The position numbers were made by a program, and so were the translations under genes. Of a stretch of DNA of 64,000 nt, positions 24,612-38,316 are shown in pieces (position 1 is the first letter of the stretch; each line of letters opens with the position of its first letter). The stretch covers positions 22,668,412-22,732,411 of the forward strand of contig NC_092675.1 of assembly GCF_964355755.1 (NCBI RefSeq), in the 5' to 3' direction. This DNA comes from Antedon mediterranea. Taxonomy: Eukaryota > Echinodermata > Crinoidea > Comatulida > Antedonidae. Below the pieces are notes generated by a model that saw only the letters and a list, made by a program, of their open reading frames with translations, did not search any database and was not told the DNA's origin.

Positions 24612-24744
24612 GGCAAGATATCTATAAAGTTGACATTAAGACGAAAGGTTAAACAGGTGTTTGTGTTTACGACCTAAACATGTATTGTTTTTTAAATATC
24701 ATCTTGCCATTTAATGCATTATTGCCATGTTCAAAGGCACGGAT

Positions 24745-24775
24745 CAGGGAAGAGTAAAATGTTTACCCTTCCCTG
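24745..24775. repeat. hairpin with CAGGGAAGAGT stem
   Basis: CAGGGAAGAGTAAA, a 3-base loop, then TTTACCCTTCCCTG form a 14-bp stem with one mismatch. The same stem start occurs in the palindrome at 53933-53954. Confidence 0.7.
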
Positions 24776-27700
24776 GCAAGATGAAGCAAAAACAATATTC
24801 TTCTGTACAAGCATATTGTATTGTTTTTTTTAAGCAATTGTTTCATTTTTTGTTGTTTAATTGTTATATCTGAAATTCATGCTTGTAGCTGAGCTTTACA
24901 AATTCTCTCTTCATATTGATTTGTATGTTGTTCTTTCATTCGTTTTTTTTTCGAGTGTTGTTTTCAATTATTTTAATTACAAAAGCTAAAAACAATCGTC
25001 CTTCACGAACATTCAATCAATGTGATGTTCATTTAATTAATATTAAATCAATATCGACAGTGAGGTAAATTAAAAAATCCATTAAAAAATATTTGAAGGC
25101 TGTACAAGTTAATGACTTATTTATTGAAAGCTTTTAAATAATAAGCAACTGAGTTGAAGTGTGCTTCGTTAATGTTATTCCGTAATTTTGTTATGTTACT
25201 ATAGCTATCATGCATATCATTTTTCTATAACTATCCTTTATGCCTATCATTTAATATTATGGCTATCCAATGTGTAGTAGCATTGTCTAAAACTGGCAAA
25301 ACAAAACACAATATCAACTAGACTTACGTAATTCATTATTCGCAACGTTTTCACGTCCAATCATGGACGCATCACATCACCGATGATGCTTCCGTGTTTG
25401 GACGTCAAACGTTTCCATTAACTGCGTAAGTCCAGTTTATTTGATTTACCTTTTTTCTTACGCATTTACCTGGATAAATGACAACTTAAATAAACATAGA
25501 AAACAATATCAAGTGAGCGAGTAAAATATTATCAACAAATCTAAAAAAGAAATATTTTGTTGTTATTTTTATAATTTAATTAGACTTAAATGTATCAATC
25601 TTTCCAACAATAAACAAAATTGTCTCATGGTATAGGCCTAATTATAGAAGGGACGTTCTACTACTCTCAGGGTTCTAGTGTGGATACAAATTGCGACCAG
25701 AACGACCCGTTGTCATAAATGTTGGCATACGATGGGTTAGACTTGCTCCAAGTCTGTATTTATTGTCTTTTTTATGTAATTCCACACGTCGTCGTTTTGA
25801 TTTTTGTCTGAAAATCCAAACTCAAGTAATACACGTATGAAACGCCATATGTGCAAAAATATTTATATTTTTACTAATATTAAGACAAAACTCCGTCTGG
25901 AGCCCGACTAACGATGGGTCTAATAGGCATATCTTTCTCTTTTACCGAGTATTACGCATCAATTAATGTAATGTTACGATTCCATAATGAGCTCAATGTT
26001 CTTGTTGTCAATTCCTTCTGCTACACACATGGCTGTAACTCATTCCAAACATTACATTCCTTACTTTTCCGGCTTCCGTTTTCCATCTTCTTTATGATGG
26101 CATGTTCAAAGAATTTTTTTTCAAAATACAGTACGATCCTCATTTTCTAGAATTTCACAATTCTGCCCTTTAAACAAATTAATGTATCCCTTAATTTTCT
26201 ATTTGAATTCATTCAATTTTTCTTCTGTTTCCACTGCTCGGGTATCCATGGAGTCTCATGGGGGTATTTAACTGTCTTCACAGTCAACCAAACTACAGAT
26301 AAAATCATGATGCAGTCAACGCAATATTTTCCAATTCATTTTAGTATTCGCCTAATAAAATTCGTTGGTTGTCTATTACATTGTTCTGTTCATATTTCGT
26401 TTATCATCTATCTCCATATTAATGATGGTTTATAACGAATCTCTTTTACTTTATAAAGTACTGTTTTAAAGGCACGAAGGAAGTTTAAATCGTGATATAT
26501 GCTAATTCATACATCTCGTTACAATTAGCTGATAGTGTATGTGAACGTGTCGATTGTTGCTTGAAGCTAAACAACAAGATACATTATATTAGTCATTTCA
26601 TTAATATCAACAGTAAATGCATTATTAAAAAGTACCACCCTTGATTAGACGTAACTGTAGAACAATAATGTAATATATTCCATTCATAAATTGTAACCAT
26701 AATTCTATACCTATAATTTCTTATAAGATGAATTTGAAATTCCTTAAGAATGACTTGTTGACAGTCATTCTCAAATACTTTATGGGCCCAAACTTAATAA
26801 AAGTATGTACCGATATAAGCCAGGCTAAAACCTTGCGAACTTGAGGAAACTCCAAACAAGGCAAAGTAGGCCTATATAGTATATATTGTCTCCGAGTTTG
26901 ACAAGAAAGTTTGCTATGCAATAAACCAGTTGATAAACTTCGGTTGGCTGCAGAAAACTAGCTTTCAGAAGTTTCTAATTTCTAAACTCCATTAGACCGT
27001 GCACCTTCGTAATGTTTTTCTGAGGTTTGTGAATTCAGTGAATCAAATTTAATAATAATAATAATAATCATCTTTAGGTACTAAACAGTAATTTGATCCT
27101 CTAGATAAACAAAATTGCATTCCCCAGTAACTAGTCTAGGCGGCGAATCCCAAATCAATTAAAAGAATTTAAGTTGACATTCATACAAAATCAATGATAA
27201 CGCTAAAATATATAATCATTCTAACTGAAACAATGACACAGAAAAGAAAATAACAAATGTTTTAAAAAGATAACACACCTTTTAACAGATTCATTTCATT
27301 GAAAGTATAATATGCCTACTAGTTAATAGGCCTACGAAGTGGCACTGGTGTGATGCTCTAACTAACAATGATTAAATCATTTTACTTATAATGTAAAAAA
27401 TTCAACCAACAGCTGTTTTACAAAACAGTAAATTTGTGTAAATTTCTGACAGAGATTGGATTTGTATACAGCTATATATACTGAAACATTTGAAAGTATG
27501 ATGGTGTCAATGTTATGCAATCATATTTAACCGTAGCAAGACCGTATTTCTTTATGACTCGACATACTTTTTTGCTATTCAATTAAATTGCATATTATAT
27601 CAGTCTACCGTTACTGTATATAATAAATGTATATCACTAGCAAAGTAATCAATATAGTAAAAGAAAAAGAGATAATTTCACTCGAAATGAAATGTTGCAA

Positions 27701-28060
27701 TGGAACGTTTGCCAAGTCACGGTGGAATCGTTTAATTTATTTATTATCAGAAATTATCACCAGAATACTTTAAATACTAATGGTGCACTATGTGAAATCC
27801 ATTAATTTAATATGTATTTTATCTCTTAATAATGTTGCCATCTAGCCTTCTGAAAAATGTACACAAGAAAAATTGTCATCGAAGTGAATATTATATATGA
27901 ATATAGTATATATTGTATAAGATTGTCAACAATCACCCGTGTCACCCGTCATCACTACCAGAGGCCGCGCGAGTAATTCAAGAATTGTATCTCTGATATT
28001 AGAAATCTAAAATTATGTTTTAAAACAAATTAGTTCTATAAAGAAAACAAAAACTTAAAC
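24776..28060. other. gene-poor stretch
   Basis: AT-rich DNA holding only the palindrome at 25314-25436 and a short (AAT)n run near 27047. No exon with both splice sites was found. Confidence 0.5.
25314..25436. repeat. imperfect palindrome, about 120 bp
   Basis: ACTAGACTTACG at the left pairs with CGTAAGTCCAGT at the right. Further in, AACGTTTTCACGTCCAA pairs with TTGGACGTCAAACGTT and GATGC blocks meet in the centre. It would fold into one long hairpin and is probably a decayed MITE. Confidence 0.65.
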
Positions 28061-28390
28061 ATGTTTCTCAAAGAACGTGTTAGGCCTATAAGAATTTGGA
28101 ACAACTTACTTGGTGAAATTCGCAATTTAAATATTTCTGTTCTTTTAAAACCAAATTGTGAAATTATTTCAATACTTTTGAATAATGTTGATGTTGAAAA
28201 TGTATGTAGTTGGTCGCTTTCTGGTAGATGCTTTAATTGTAGAATGTAATTTGTGCTCTGTTCTGGGTTGACCAACTAGCATAGGTGTTTAGCACCTGTT
28301 TGGTCTTTTCTTGCCCTTTATATTTGTTTTGTCTTCTGTGTATTGTATATGGCAGAAAATTGAATAAATAAAAAGATAAATAATAAAATA
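28061..28390 (+). mobile_element. LINE 3' end
   Basis: The plus-strand frame at 28061-28249 contains RPIRIWNNLLGEIRNLNI, the RxWNxLPxEIRN-like closing motif of LINE ORF2 proteins, followed by SVLLKPN. About 110 bp of 3' UTR and a tail, TTGAATAAATAAAAAGATAA, follow. It has the same architecture as the fragments at 3860 and 7797 but diverged sequence. Confidence 0.6.
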
Positions 28391-29574
28391 TGAAGAAGGC
28401 AAAATCTAAGAAAGAAATTGGGAAGTTCAGCTGCATAAATACCATGCGGCTATACTCAAACAATATATTTAATTGATGCATTTTGAGCACTGATTTCCAT
28501 CTGCTTTCTAAATAAATTGGAGCCGTTGAATCTACATGTAAGGAATACACACATTCTTTTAGTAAGTACCTAACTACATTGATATTTTATATTTTGAAAT
28601 GATGTTTCGCTTTAAAGCCTAGATAGCTTGTTCATATAGTTGGAATAGTGATTCCTGGATGGGCACTTCGTTAAGCACTTTTGTGTTGATATAGTATATT
28701 TTCAAACAAAAAGTGCAATTAAGACTAAAACCTATGCAAATTATTGAAAAAATAACACAATAACAAGTTTTTAATTATTTATCTTCATCTATTCACACAC
28801 CATGAAAAATAATGCAGATATACAAGAAGATATGCAAAAGATGCAAGATTATTTGGAAGGATGAAGGAACTTATATAAGTATGTGGCTGTCTTCCATCAC
28901 TGAAATACACGGCTAAACATTAAGCATAATTCACTTAAGTCTTCTAATGCAAATAGGTTAATTATTCTTCAAAAAATTATGTTGATGAAGTACCTACATT
29001 GTTTTGATTAACGATACGTCATATAATGATACACGTTGAATAAATATTAATGATAACGATGCAGTATCTGACTATGGGTCTGCCTACTGAAAAATTATTA
29101 AAAGACAAAGTTCACACGCGACGAACATGATTACAGATCTTAGTATTAGAGCGTTGGTAAATGGTAATATAGAAGCAATTATATACAACGCTTCATAATT
29201 CGTTATAACGCTTAATAATTCGTTATTATAGTTAACATTAATGGCAACAGATGTTTGATTCACATGATTTTTACCTTCAATTGGCCGTCAGGTGATGGTT
29301 CATGACGCATCTTACGTTATAATTTAAAAATAAAGTGTTTAATCGAAAGTGAGTATATCATTTTGTTGGTCGTAAAACAACAGCATGTAAATTGAGATCA
29401 ATTAAGGAAAATGACGGAATTATTTTCGACATGGTATTTTTTATGACACTCCTTCATCATGTTCATGAATTAACTGCAATATGCAGTAAAACATGTTTGT
29501 AGACAGTGTAAATTGTAGGAAGCCCACCTGTACCGACAAGGACTTTGATGTTCATCAACTGAAAATGGGGCTTT
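28391..29574. other. non-coding stretch
   Basis: AT-rich sequence with no supported feature. Confidence 0.5.
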
Positions 29575-30730
29575 CTGAACTTTCAATCTATTCTAAACTA
29601 TTCCTTAACGATGTAAACTAGGTCTCAAAGAGTAATTAGTATTAATCTAAACTATTCCTCAAAGAGAAATTAATTTTAATCTAAACTGTTAATTTTTAAA
29701 CTAATATTCCTCAATTAGAGGTTAGTTTCTAAACTATTGCTCAATGAGGCATTCGTTTCTGAAATATTCCTCAATGAGGCATTATTTTCTGAACTATTCC
29801 TCAATGAAGAATTCCTTTCTGAACCATTTACTAATAAGGCATTATTTTCTGAACTATTCCTTAATGAGGCATTAGTTTCTGAACTATTCCTCAATGAGGC
29901 ATTAGTTTCTGAACTATTCCTCAATGAGGCCTTAGTTTCTGAACTATTCCTCAACGAGGCATTAGTTTCTGAACTATTTCTCAATGAAGAATTCGTTTCG
30001 GAACTATTCATCAATGAGGCATTCGTTTCTGAACTATTCATCAATAAGGCATTAGTTTCTGAACTATTCCTCAATGAAAAATTCGTTTCGGAACTATTCA
30101 TCAATGAGGCATTCGTTTCTGAACTATTCATCAATAAGGCATTAGTTTCTAAACTATTGCTCAATGAGCCATCCGTTTCTGAACTATTCATTAATAAGAC
30201 ATTAGTTTCTAAACTATTGCTTAATAAGGCATTCGTTTCGGAACTATTACTCAATGAGGCATTCGTTTCTGAACTATTCATCAATAAGGCATTAGTTTCT
30301 GAACTATTCATCAATAAGGCATTAGTTTCTGAACTATTCATCAATAAGGCATTAGTTTCTGAACTATTCATCAATAAGGCATTAGTTTCTGAACTATTCA
30401 TCAATAAGGCATTAGTTTCTGAACTATTCATCAATAAGGCATTAGTTTCTGAACTATTCATCAATAAGGCATTAGTTTCTGAACTATTCATCAATAAGGC
30501 ATTAGTTTCTGAACTATTCATCAATAAGGCATTAGTTTCTGAACTATTCATCAATAAGGCATTAGTTTCTGAACTATTCCTCAATGAGGCATTAGTTTCT
30601 GAACTATTCCTCAATGAGGCATTTCGTTTCTAAACTATTCCTCAATGAGGAATTCGTTTTTAAACTATTTCGAATGAAGAACTCATGGTTTCTGAACTGT
30701 TTCTCAGTAAAAAACTGGTTTCTGAACTAT
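29575..30730. repeat. 30-bp minisatellite, open on both strands
   Basis: The consensus unit is 30 bp and begins GAACTATTCATCAATAAGGC, ending ATTAGTTTCT. About 30 units run from 29711 to 30640, with more degenerate units at both edges. Units at 30271-30570 are ten identical copies. Because 30 is divisible by three and the unit lacks stops in one frame per strand, open frames of 298 codons (plus, ALVSELFINK repeat) and 299 codons (minus, NSSETNALLM repeat) arise automatically. The minus repeat carries an N-x-S sequon in every unit. There is no signal peptide, no splice site and no unique flanking domain, so a protein product is unlikely. Confidence 0.95.
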
Positions 30731-30740
30731 TCTGCTATTA

Positions 30741-31229
30741 CACTGTAAAAAATAGTGTTTAGATCTTAAACACCTATTTTGTACCCACTTTTTCCACACG
30801 TTTAGCTTTTAGACACGAGTTACATGTTTAGCGTGTTTAAAAGCTAAACGTCTTTATAGCTACATGTTGTTTTCCTCCACTTGACTAATGTCAATATTAT
30901 GTTCAATTACTCCACATGTTTAGCAGTCAAAATGTTTAGGTATGTGTTTAGCGTTGTGTGCATACGATTTTACTGTGGCGGAAAAAAGCTCCACACATGA
31001 GCTCCACACATGGCAAATTAAACACGTTTAAAACCTAAACTTGTCTTCATATTGCTCCACATGTTTAACAATCAATACGTCACTGATGTGTTGAGTTGGA
31101 TACAGACTACATGTTTAGAATGTGTTTAGAACCTAAACATGTTTCACATCTAAACATGTTTAAGGCTAAATGTGTGGAAAAAGTGGGTACAAAATACATG
31201 TTTAAGATCTAAACACTATTTTTACAGTG
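30741..31229. mobile_element. long-TIR MITE with TA target site
   Basis: Starts CACTGTAAAAAATAGTGTTT and ends with its inverted form, ACTATTTTTACAGTG. Arms stay paired for about 70 bp, through TACCCACTTTTTCCACAC on the left and GTGTGGAAAAAGTGGGTA on the right. Both ends abut TA (30739-30740 and 31230-31231), as in Tc1/mariner-type insertion. The 489-bp interior is made of many copies of the word ACATGTTTAG or its complement, also arranged as inverted repeats. No transposase is present. Confidence 0.85.
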
Positions 31230-31916
31230 TAATTGTAAACAGAATAGAGATAGACTGCAGATAGAATATAAAGTTGAAGTATAACAATTTTACGAAGAAA
31301 TAATGATTAGAAGGAAGCCTAAACATAATGATAAATGAATTAGTATGTTAAATGCTAAACACTTCACATTTGCGAAACGGGGTAATATGGATTTTGTGTA
31401 AGCAGCAATGATGACCTGTTTTTGGTGTTTTCACTCAGCTCTAATCATTTATTGAATATTAATGGATTTGAAAGTGAGTGCAGTAAGTAGTAAATTCACA
31501 TTCAATGATGATCGATCGGTGATATACTTTAACTTGATGAAGAAGAAAATAATTAAGTGTTGATGATGCATAGTTTGTTACCGTTTAAAATTGCAAATTA
31601 ACGTTTAACAAGTTGACTCTTTCTCTTGTTTTGTGATGGTCTGTTACCATTTCTTGTCTTAACAACATTTCATAATACCCTTGAAAAACTTACTCAATCC
31701 TTTTATCCTTAACACTATCATTCAATTTAATCCGTGTAATTCTTTCCGATAACATTAATTATTAAATATTTGTTGAGTAAAAAGCACGTCTTTTCAATTC
31801 CTTCCAATAGAATAATAAAGTATTTCAAAATTAATTCATAAATATTTTAAATATAAATGCGTAGGTGTAAGCATATACTTAAAACAAATAAATAATTGAG
31901 GAATCAAATAATGGTA

Positions 31917-32007
31917 AAAGAGAAAATGGAACGATCAAAGAGAAAATGGAACGATCAAAGAGAAAATGGAACGATCAAAGAGAAAATGGAACGATCAAAG
32001 AGAAAAT
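31917..32007. repeat. 20-bp tandem repeat
   Basis: Four identical copies of AAAGAGAAAATGGAACGATC and half of a fifth. The copies show no visible divergence, so the expansion is recent. Confidence 0.98.
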
Positions 32008-35000
32008 TGGAGCTTGTTTGGTGCTAAAAGATGCATTACTGCAATTAATAATAATAATCCTATTTTAAACTATAGGCCTACTTGATTTTGTCGGTTTTAC
32101 ATTGACACAAAAAGAGATCATTTTTCTTGTAAAATAAATGTCAATGCGCCTACTACAGCACTAACCAAGGTAATCCATTTTAGTTTAAATCAAGAAAAGG
32201 ATGAACAAGGCCATATATACACGCAGTCGCGTGCTTATAAATTTGAGTTAGTGTTTACCGACCGACCGACATAGTGAGCTGTAGAGTCGCGTTTGCATGC
32301 GACTAAACAGAAATGAAATATTTTGGTGCAATGTTAATTTTAGTGGTTAAAATTATAGATATTTTTTAAACAATGGTGGTTTATACAATTTCTATTACAA
32401 TGTTTATTTTAAATGAGCATGACATGTTCATATAGGGCCTGTATCTTGTGTAATCGGATATAAATTATAAATAGATTTTGTTGACTGAGTGATGAAAGTT
32501 AATTCCAAACAGTTCTACTAATTTATTCAGAAATACTCATTAGAAGTTTTCTCTTTGGCGATATTAATCCATCATTTTTATTATCAGCTCAAGGATCCCT
32601 TCCCAATTCTTCAGCTGTCCCGGAAACATTTATATTGAATAGAAATCTTTGATAGCTTTACTTGTATTCTCTTACCATCGTACGATACATACTGTCCCGC
32701 CCTCAAGTCGTTATGTACAGTAGACTAGTATATAATCAAAATATCATTATCTGTATTTAATTGTATAGATGTACTATTATATTACATTTTCTAATAGTTA
32801 CTCAGCTAAGTGAATCTACAGTAAGAATTCAACTTTTAGAAATAAGTATAACAAATGTCGCGTAACTTAAACTTAAAGACGTATTGTCCCCCAAAAACAT
32901 GAAAAATAAATATTAATTAAATAAGATTTTGAATAGGTTATTTTGTAGTTTATATTTTCCCTTATAAAATGACAAAAATAAATGGTCAAATTCAACCAAA
33001 AATCCATTGCCTGGCAGCCAATTTGACTATTTTTTTTGCTTAAAAAATTAAAGATTTTTCAATTCAATTTTTTTTTCGATCTAATTTTTGATCGAAGTGG
33101 ATAACTATTATATGACATTAAAATGTCTTATTCAACAACATCAAATTTAGATAATTATTTTTTCAGAAGGGACAATACATCTTTACGGTATAAGGTCAAC
33201 CAAAACGTTGTATGACAAGCAAAGATGACGTGTAAAGTGATCATATAGGTGGTTTGGTTAATCCACAGTAGGCCTACAATAATGTATATAACGTGATCAC
33301 CATTTTTTTCTCAAGATATCCTTGTTGTGACGCGTGAGTATAAAGTTAATGTTTAGGTTGTGCAACTCTTTCAAAGTTGTGCGAGAATAATCTATACAGT
33401 ACATATAATAGGAAAGTCTTGTAATATGCCTATCCTTTTTAATTTCAGTTTTCAATTGGTAAACATTTATAGTTTAACATACGGCTTGAATCGAATTGAA
33501 TCGGACAAATTACAAAGTAGAACACCATTAGCTTACATTATGCGTCTTATAAATACTAGCCCCAAGTTAAAAACATCTATTGGTTAGTAGAAAAGTAAAG
33601 AGATCTCTATCCAAAATGTAAACAAAACTACTAGCCCAAAGGTGAAGGAAAACAACTAGCACAAAATAAATTATAATTACTCTAGCCCACAGAAAATAAC
33701 ATTGGTAAAATATATCCCAAAGGTATGAAAACCACCAGCCCAGAGTGAAGAAAAACAGCCTATTAAAATAACAAGTCCAACAATTGGAAATCACTAGTTA
33801 TAGAAATAACAATTTCTAAATTTAAATAATGACAGAATTTGTCAAAATGTACCGGTTCTAGTAAGTAGTATTCTCAAATGCTACTGACCATTTTATCTGT
33901 TTACTGTTCACTTAAGTTCCGGTCAATCGAAACGATGCTACAAATAAGACTTTAATCACACAGGCTTATAAGGATTGAAACTACATTTTCAGCTCAGCCA
34001 CCAAAAGGACGTAATAATTCGAACTGCATGACAATACCATGCCATGGCCATGGTCGCATTGTTCCGTTCTTCTATTTAGTATTGAAGATAGACAAAACTT
34101 TCTAAATACCAACTTATCTAAACGTATTGTTGTGCTTGATTGAATCAATTATATATCTCATATATTTCCTCCATGAATATAATTATAAAAAGATAAAATC
34201 TGTAAAGATGTACACATGCCAACCCACCAAACTATAGGTTATCATATTATTTTAAAGTTGGGAATTCCACTTTATGGAGAGTGTATGTGGGGTTTAGGGT
34301 TGTTGGGGAGGTGGTTGGTACCGCCTTCACAAATATGTTAACACAATTAAGACCATAAAACATAATTGCGTTATTCGACCATTCAACGGAATCAACGGAT
34401 TCAATTCAACCCCAATGGCCCCTGTCTGAAATCCCCCTTTTATATAATAATTCCAGGCTGCTTAATATGCTAAGTGATTACTTTATTCTTACCCTTTATA
34501 GTTCATCATGCGTGACATCAAAACAAGTACCACATTCATATTGATTTCTATATAATCCGATTGACATGGCCTTTTAGAACGTATTGACAATACACTAAAT
34601 AATTTATTAGAGACTTACTAGAGATATTACAAAATATTCATTTTATACTAAAACTTCAATGAGAATAAACATTTAATAAAACGTAGGGAATAATGCTTGC
34701 ATACCGATAATGAGGTTGGCCTATAGAAATTAGGTCGGAAACCAGCTACAACTTCCCTGCAAAAATGCTATAGGCCTACCATGGAAAGGGGGGGGGGGGG
34801 TGGAGATATGGCGCAGGGGAAAGAGGGGTAGAGAGAGGGGAGGAGAGAGTGGGGACTAAGACTAGTGTATTTTTTTCCTTGGTTGTAATAATAACAACAC
34901 TGGTGATGTCATTTGCTTTCGTGAATGAAAAATGTTAAATGATAATATATGACTGAGCTTTGCATTTATCCTTGTTATTGATTAATACTATTCTGAAATC

Positions 35001-38000
35001 CTCTATAAAAGTCGAGTTAAGTACCGGTGTAGAAAAAAATACGTCACGTTTACATATAGTGAACCAGCCTCGTTGAACATTTCACTACAAAAATGGCGGC
35101 GGTTGTTTAGATCGTTAATCATTGATTGTATTATTGTTGTCGAGTGTTACAATAGTAAACTAACAATACATTCACCACTGAAAGCCTGTGAACTTGGTTC
35201 ATGGCACTACGATAATTTACGTTTGGTATTTAAAATGTAGGCCTAGAATAAAAAAAAAACATGAAACTTCCTACTGCTAAAAATCCATTGAAATCGCCAT
35301 TGATGTTATTACAATATTCATGGTGGCTTTCAAGCAAGTAGGCTTAATGATAATGTCATATAATATAATAAATAATAATAAATGTAATTAAAAAGCACTG
35401 AAAACTGCACATCCAAAGAGTTTGTTGTGTTTTCCAGTGCATGGGAAATTGACAATAATAAGGCGAGCGGTCGATGTTTTTATTCTTTTTAAATTTGAAT
35501 CAACTATTGCCCTATAGGCAATACAGTAACTAATTAGGACAAATCGACCACAGCGTGTTGTCTGTCTTGTTACGAAAGCACAATGGTCTCCTTAACTTTT
35601 CGAGTTTCTTTATGATCAAGCCCCTTTTGTTCGCTGCTTCAAATAGCCTTATAATAAGTTGGTCGGACTTTGGCATGGGCAATACATTCTTTAAGCCTAA
35701 ACAGCAAGTATGCCTATAAAATGGATACCCACGGAGAGTTTTTAACCATGCAAGTTAAATTATGAAACACCATGCAATAAAAAAAATGACTCCCATATTA
35801 TGGCCATGGTACGTTATAAATATACATGTGTAATTTCAACTACCCACTGATAAGAGTGTACATAATAAATCGTTTTAACAGAAAAAAAAAAATCCGCCAA
35901 GAAATCATGAAACGAGGAAACTATTATATATATACAGGTATTGATAATTAATGGAATGATGATCAATAGAAATTGTCATTGTATAGACACCGTACATCGG
36001 GACAACATTAAGTCATGCTTTATTTGTTACAGTTAGCATGATAGGTGATAAAATAAACATTTAATTAAACAATCAATCTTGCCACCCAGTACAAAGAGAG
36101 TTTTATCTTTACAGTAGTGAACGGACGGAGTTAAGTCACCTCTGGTTCGACTGTCGTGTATACAGTAGGCCTATTTGGATTGTATGAAGATAGGGTTTAA
36201 ACATTATACCATGAAGCGGAACATGAAACTTTCAAACACTGTATTATTTTAGAGTATACGGCACACGATATGAATATGATTGTGATGATAAACGGGATTT
36301 TGTAGCATGCATATTGAATATTTTATGTTACGATATAAATCCAATCTTTCATGGTCTATCAATATTCTTCTTAACACATTCTAGTTTTAAAACCCGTTTA
36401 CGCAAAACAAGCAGAAACGTTATCTGCCTGCTAAATAACTAATTCCAATTTGTGCCAATAAATTAAATTTTAAATGAGCACTGGAATGTTCACACTTGTC
36501 ACTTTTGTGAAATATACTTTTCTGATTAGATCAAGAAACAAGTTAACGCTATGAATATATTATTGTCAACTGAATTACCGTTTCATCATACATGGGATCC
36601 TCCTCTTTGACAAAGTCGAACACCTATTCAGCAATAAATAACCATGAGGTAATTTTTTTTCCGATTGTGTAAGGCTTTGCAGGGTGAAGATTGCCTGAGT
36701 GAGACACATTCCCAACATAATACAATAGAACCCCTATTAAGGAACGAATAGGAACCCAACACTGAATGGTGTAAAAACATAAAAGAACATCTGGGATAAA
36801 AACAAACTCTAACTAAAATAAAATATTCGTTAGTTTTCACCTTCATAAATCGATATTTTTTCTAGGTTAAATATGATTAATGATCATCATCCGCCTCTTT
36901 CATATCTAACATATTTAGAGAAGCGAGTATAACCAGTATAGACAAATTAATGACTTTAGTTACAGAATGAAGTATTTAGGCCTATGTTTACGTTGTCATG
37001 ACGACTTCATTTACGATAACATTAGTCAAAGGAAATACTGTACAAAAAATGATGACCTATCAAAAATATATTATATAGTTTTACTTACGAAATGTTATCA
37101 TGTGTGTTAATGTTTGTGTCCGTGGGACTGAAAGGTGAGATGAAAGTTCAAATCGTGCATTGAAAACTAACAACAGAATAACGATTTTATGAGGTTACAC
37201 AGAAAATTAATAAAACAATATATTCTTATGTTGTCTTATATACCAGCCATAAAACTAGGTACGAGGTCATCATCTCCCGATGGTAACTCGGTGCATACTC
37301 CAATTAATCCATTTTTACTATATTAATATCTGAGTCTTGGAATGACGGAAATTGAGTTTACAAAACTATTTCAGTGTAGTGGATAAGCCACCAAAGATTC
37401 TTTCCTTATGACCAATCCTGCGTTCTTATTGGCCAAGATATAAGGACTAGTGTTATGAAAAGGGTCTTGTTTATAAACAATACTATATCTTTGCTACTAA
37501 CGTAACATAGATATATAAAATATAAATATTATCCAACTAAAACGCCTAGAGAATCAGGACTGAATAAAACTACGGAAGCATATTACTTGCATTATTATAA
37601 TACTACTATGTTGACAATATTCGATAATAATGTATACTGAAGGGGAACTCGAAGACACGGTCAGTCTAATGCTTATAGTCTGTCACCAAAGCTTAACATT
37701 TTATTTCAGATATGCAATGTATTCATGTGAGGCATAACTAATAGCATTCACGTTCCCTCATCAAACACTCCGGTGCAGAAAGAACAAAATACATTTGTGA
37801 TGAGATAGGTGAAGAAAATTAGATAGGTGAGCATGATAAATGGTGTAAAGGCCAACGGCGCAGATCCGTTTTTAATAGTGTGGGGTGGGGGGGGGGGGCG
37901 TATAAAAATGAAATACTTGATTGAAATATATATTTATACTGGGTCGGGGTCAGGGGCGCAAAGCCACATAGAAGCTCGGTTTCTTTGAGTAATTTATATG

Positions 38001-38199
38001 TCGTTTCAATCGATTTCTGAGCACATAAAAATTCCGCCCAGAAGAATACAATTATTTTGGGTTACGCACTTTTTAGGCACTGGTCCTGATGCGCCACTAG
38101 TTACATTCACGCAAAATATATATACTAGTGTTTTGGTATATACTATATTTTCTGAAATTACATAAGATATGTCATAGAAGTCTTACTTCCTATTTCATT
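32008..38199. other. gene-poor stretch
   Basis: About 6 kb of AT-rich DNA. It holds a diverged repeat with AGCCCA words at 33600-33770, a G-rich purine tract at 34787-34860, another G run at 37885-37899, and a GACCGACCGACATAGTGAG stretch at 32261 flanked by CGCAGTCGCGTGC and GCATGCGACT (a small MITE-like hairpin, 32222-32305). AAAATGGCGGCGG at 35091-35103 fits the YY1 site consensus. No exon is supported. Confidence 0.5.
34787..34860 (+). repeat. G-rich purine tract
   Basis: A run of about 13 G followed by GGGGAAAG, GAGGGG and GAGAGAG blocks. It could form a G-quadruplex or triplex; this is composition only. Confidence 0.8.
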
Positions 38200-38316
38200 T
38201 CAACAATTTAATGATTTTGCTGTTGAAAAGTAAGGGGGACAATCTCTAATTGACCAGGATCTGCGTCGGTGGTAAAGGCGGTTATCCCCATTTTCCTTTT
38301 CCGCATCAAACTCTAT
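38200..38316 (-). CDS. coding exon 2 of an unrecognised gene
   Basis: A minus-strand exon after acceptor CGTCTCTATACAG|ATAGAG (AG at 38318-38317). It is in phase 0 and reads IEFDAEKENGDNRLYHRRRS, then WSIRDCPPYFSTAKSLNC, to a TGA at 38202-38200. It joins in frame to the exon at 39285-39446, giving a predicted protein of 92 residues. The stretch has a basic RRRSWS core, a possible basophilic kinase site resembling RRVS in exon 1. No family is recognised. It could instead be an alternative last exon of a longer gene running left. Confidence 0.45.
   Translation of the reverse strand: MEFDAEKENGDNRLYHRRRSWSIRDCPPYFSTAKSLNC

Noticed and set aside
29715-30633. Two ~300-codon ORFs as a repetitive secreted or surface protein
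   Set aside because: Both strands are open only because the 30-bp unit is a multiple of three and lacks stops. There is no signal peptide, unique domain or splice site.
29711-30640. CRISPR array (30-bp repeats)
   Set aside because: Units are directly adjacent with no spacers, and the genome is eukaryotic.
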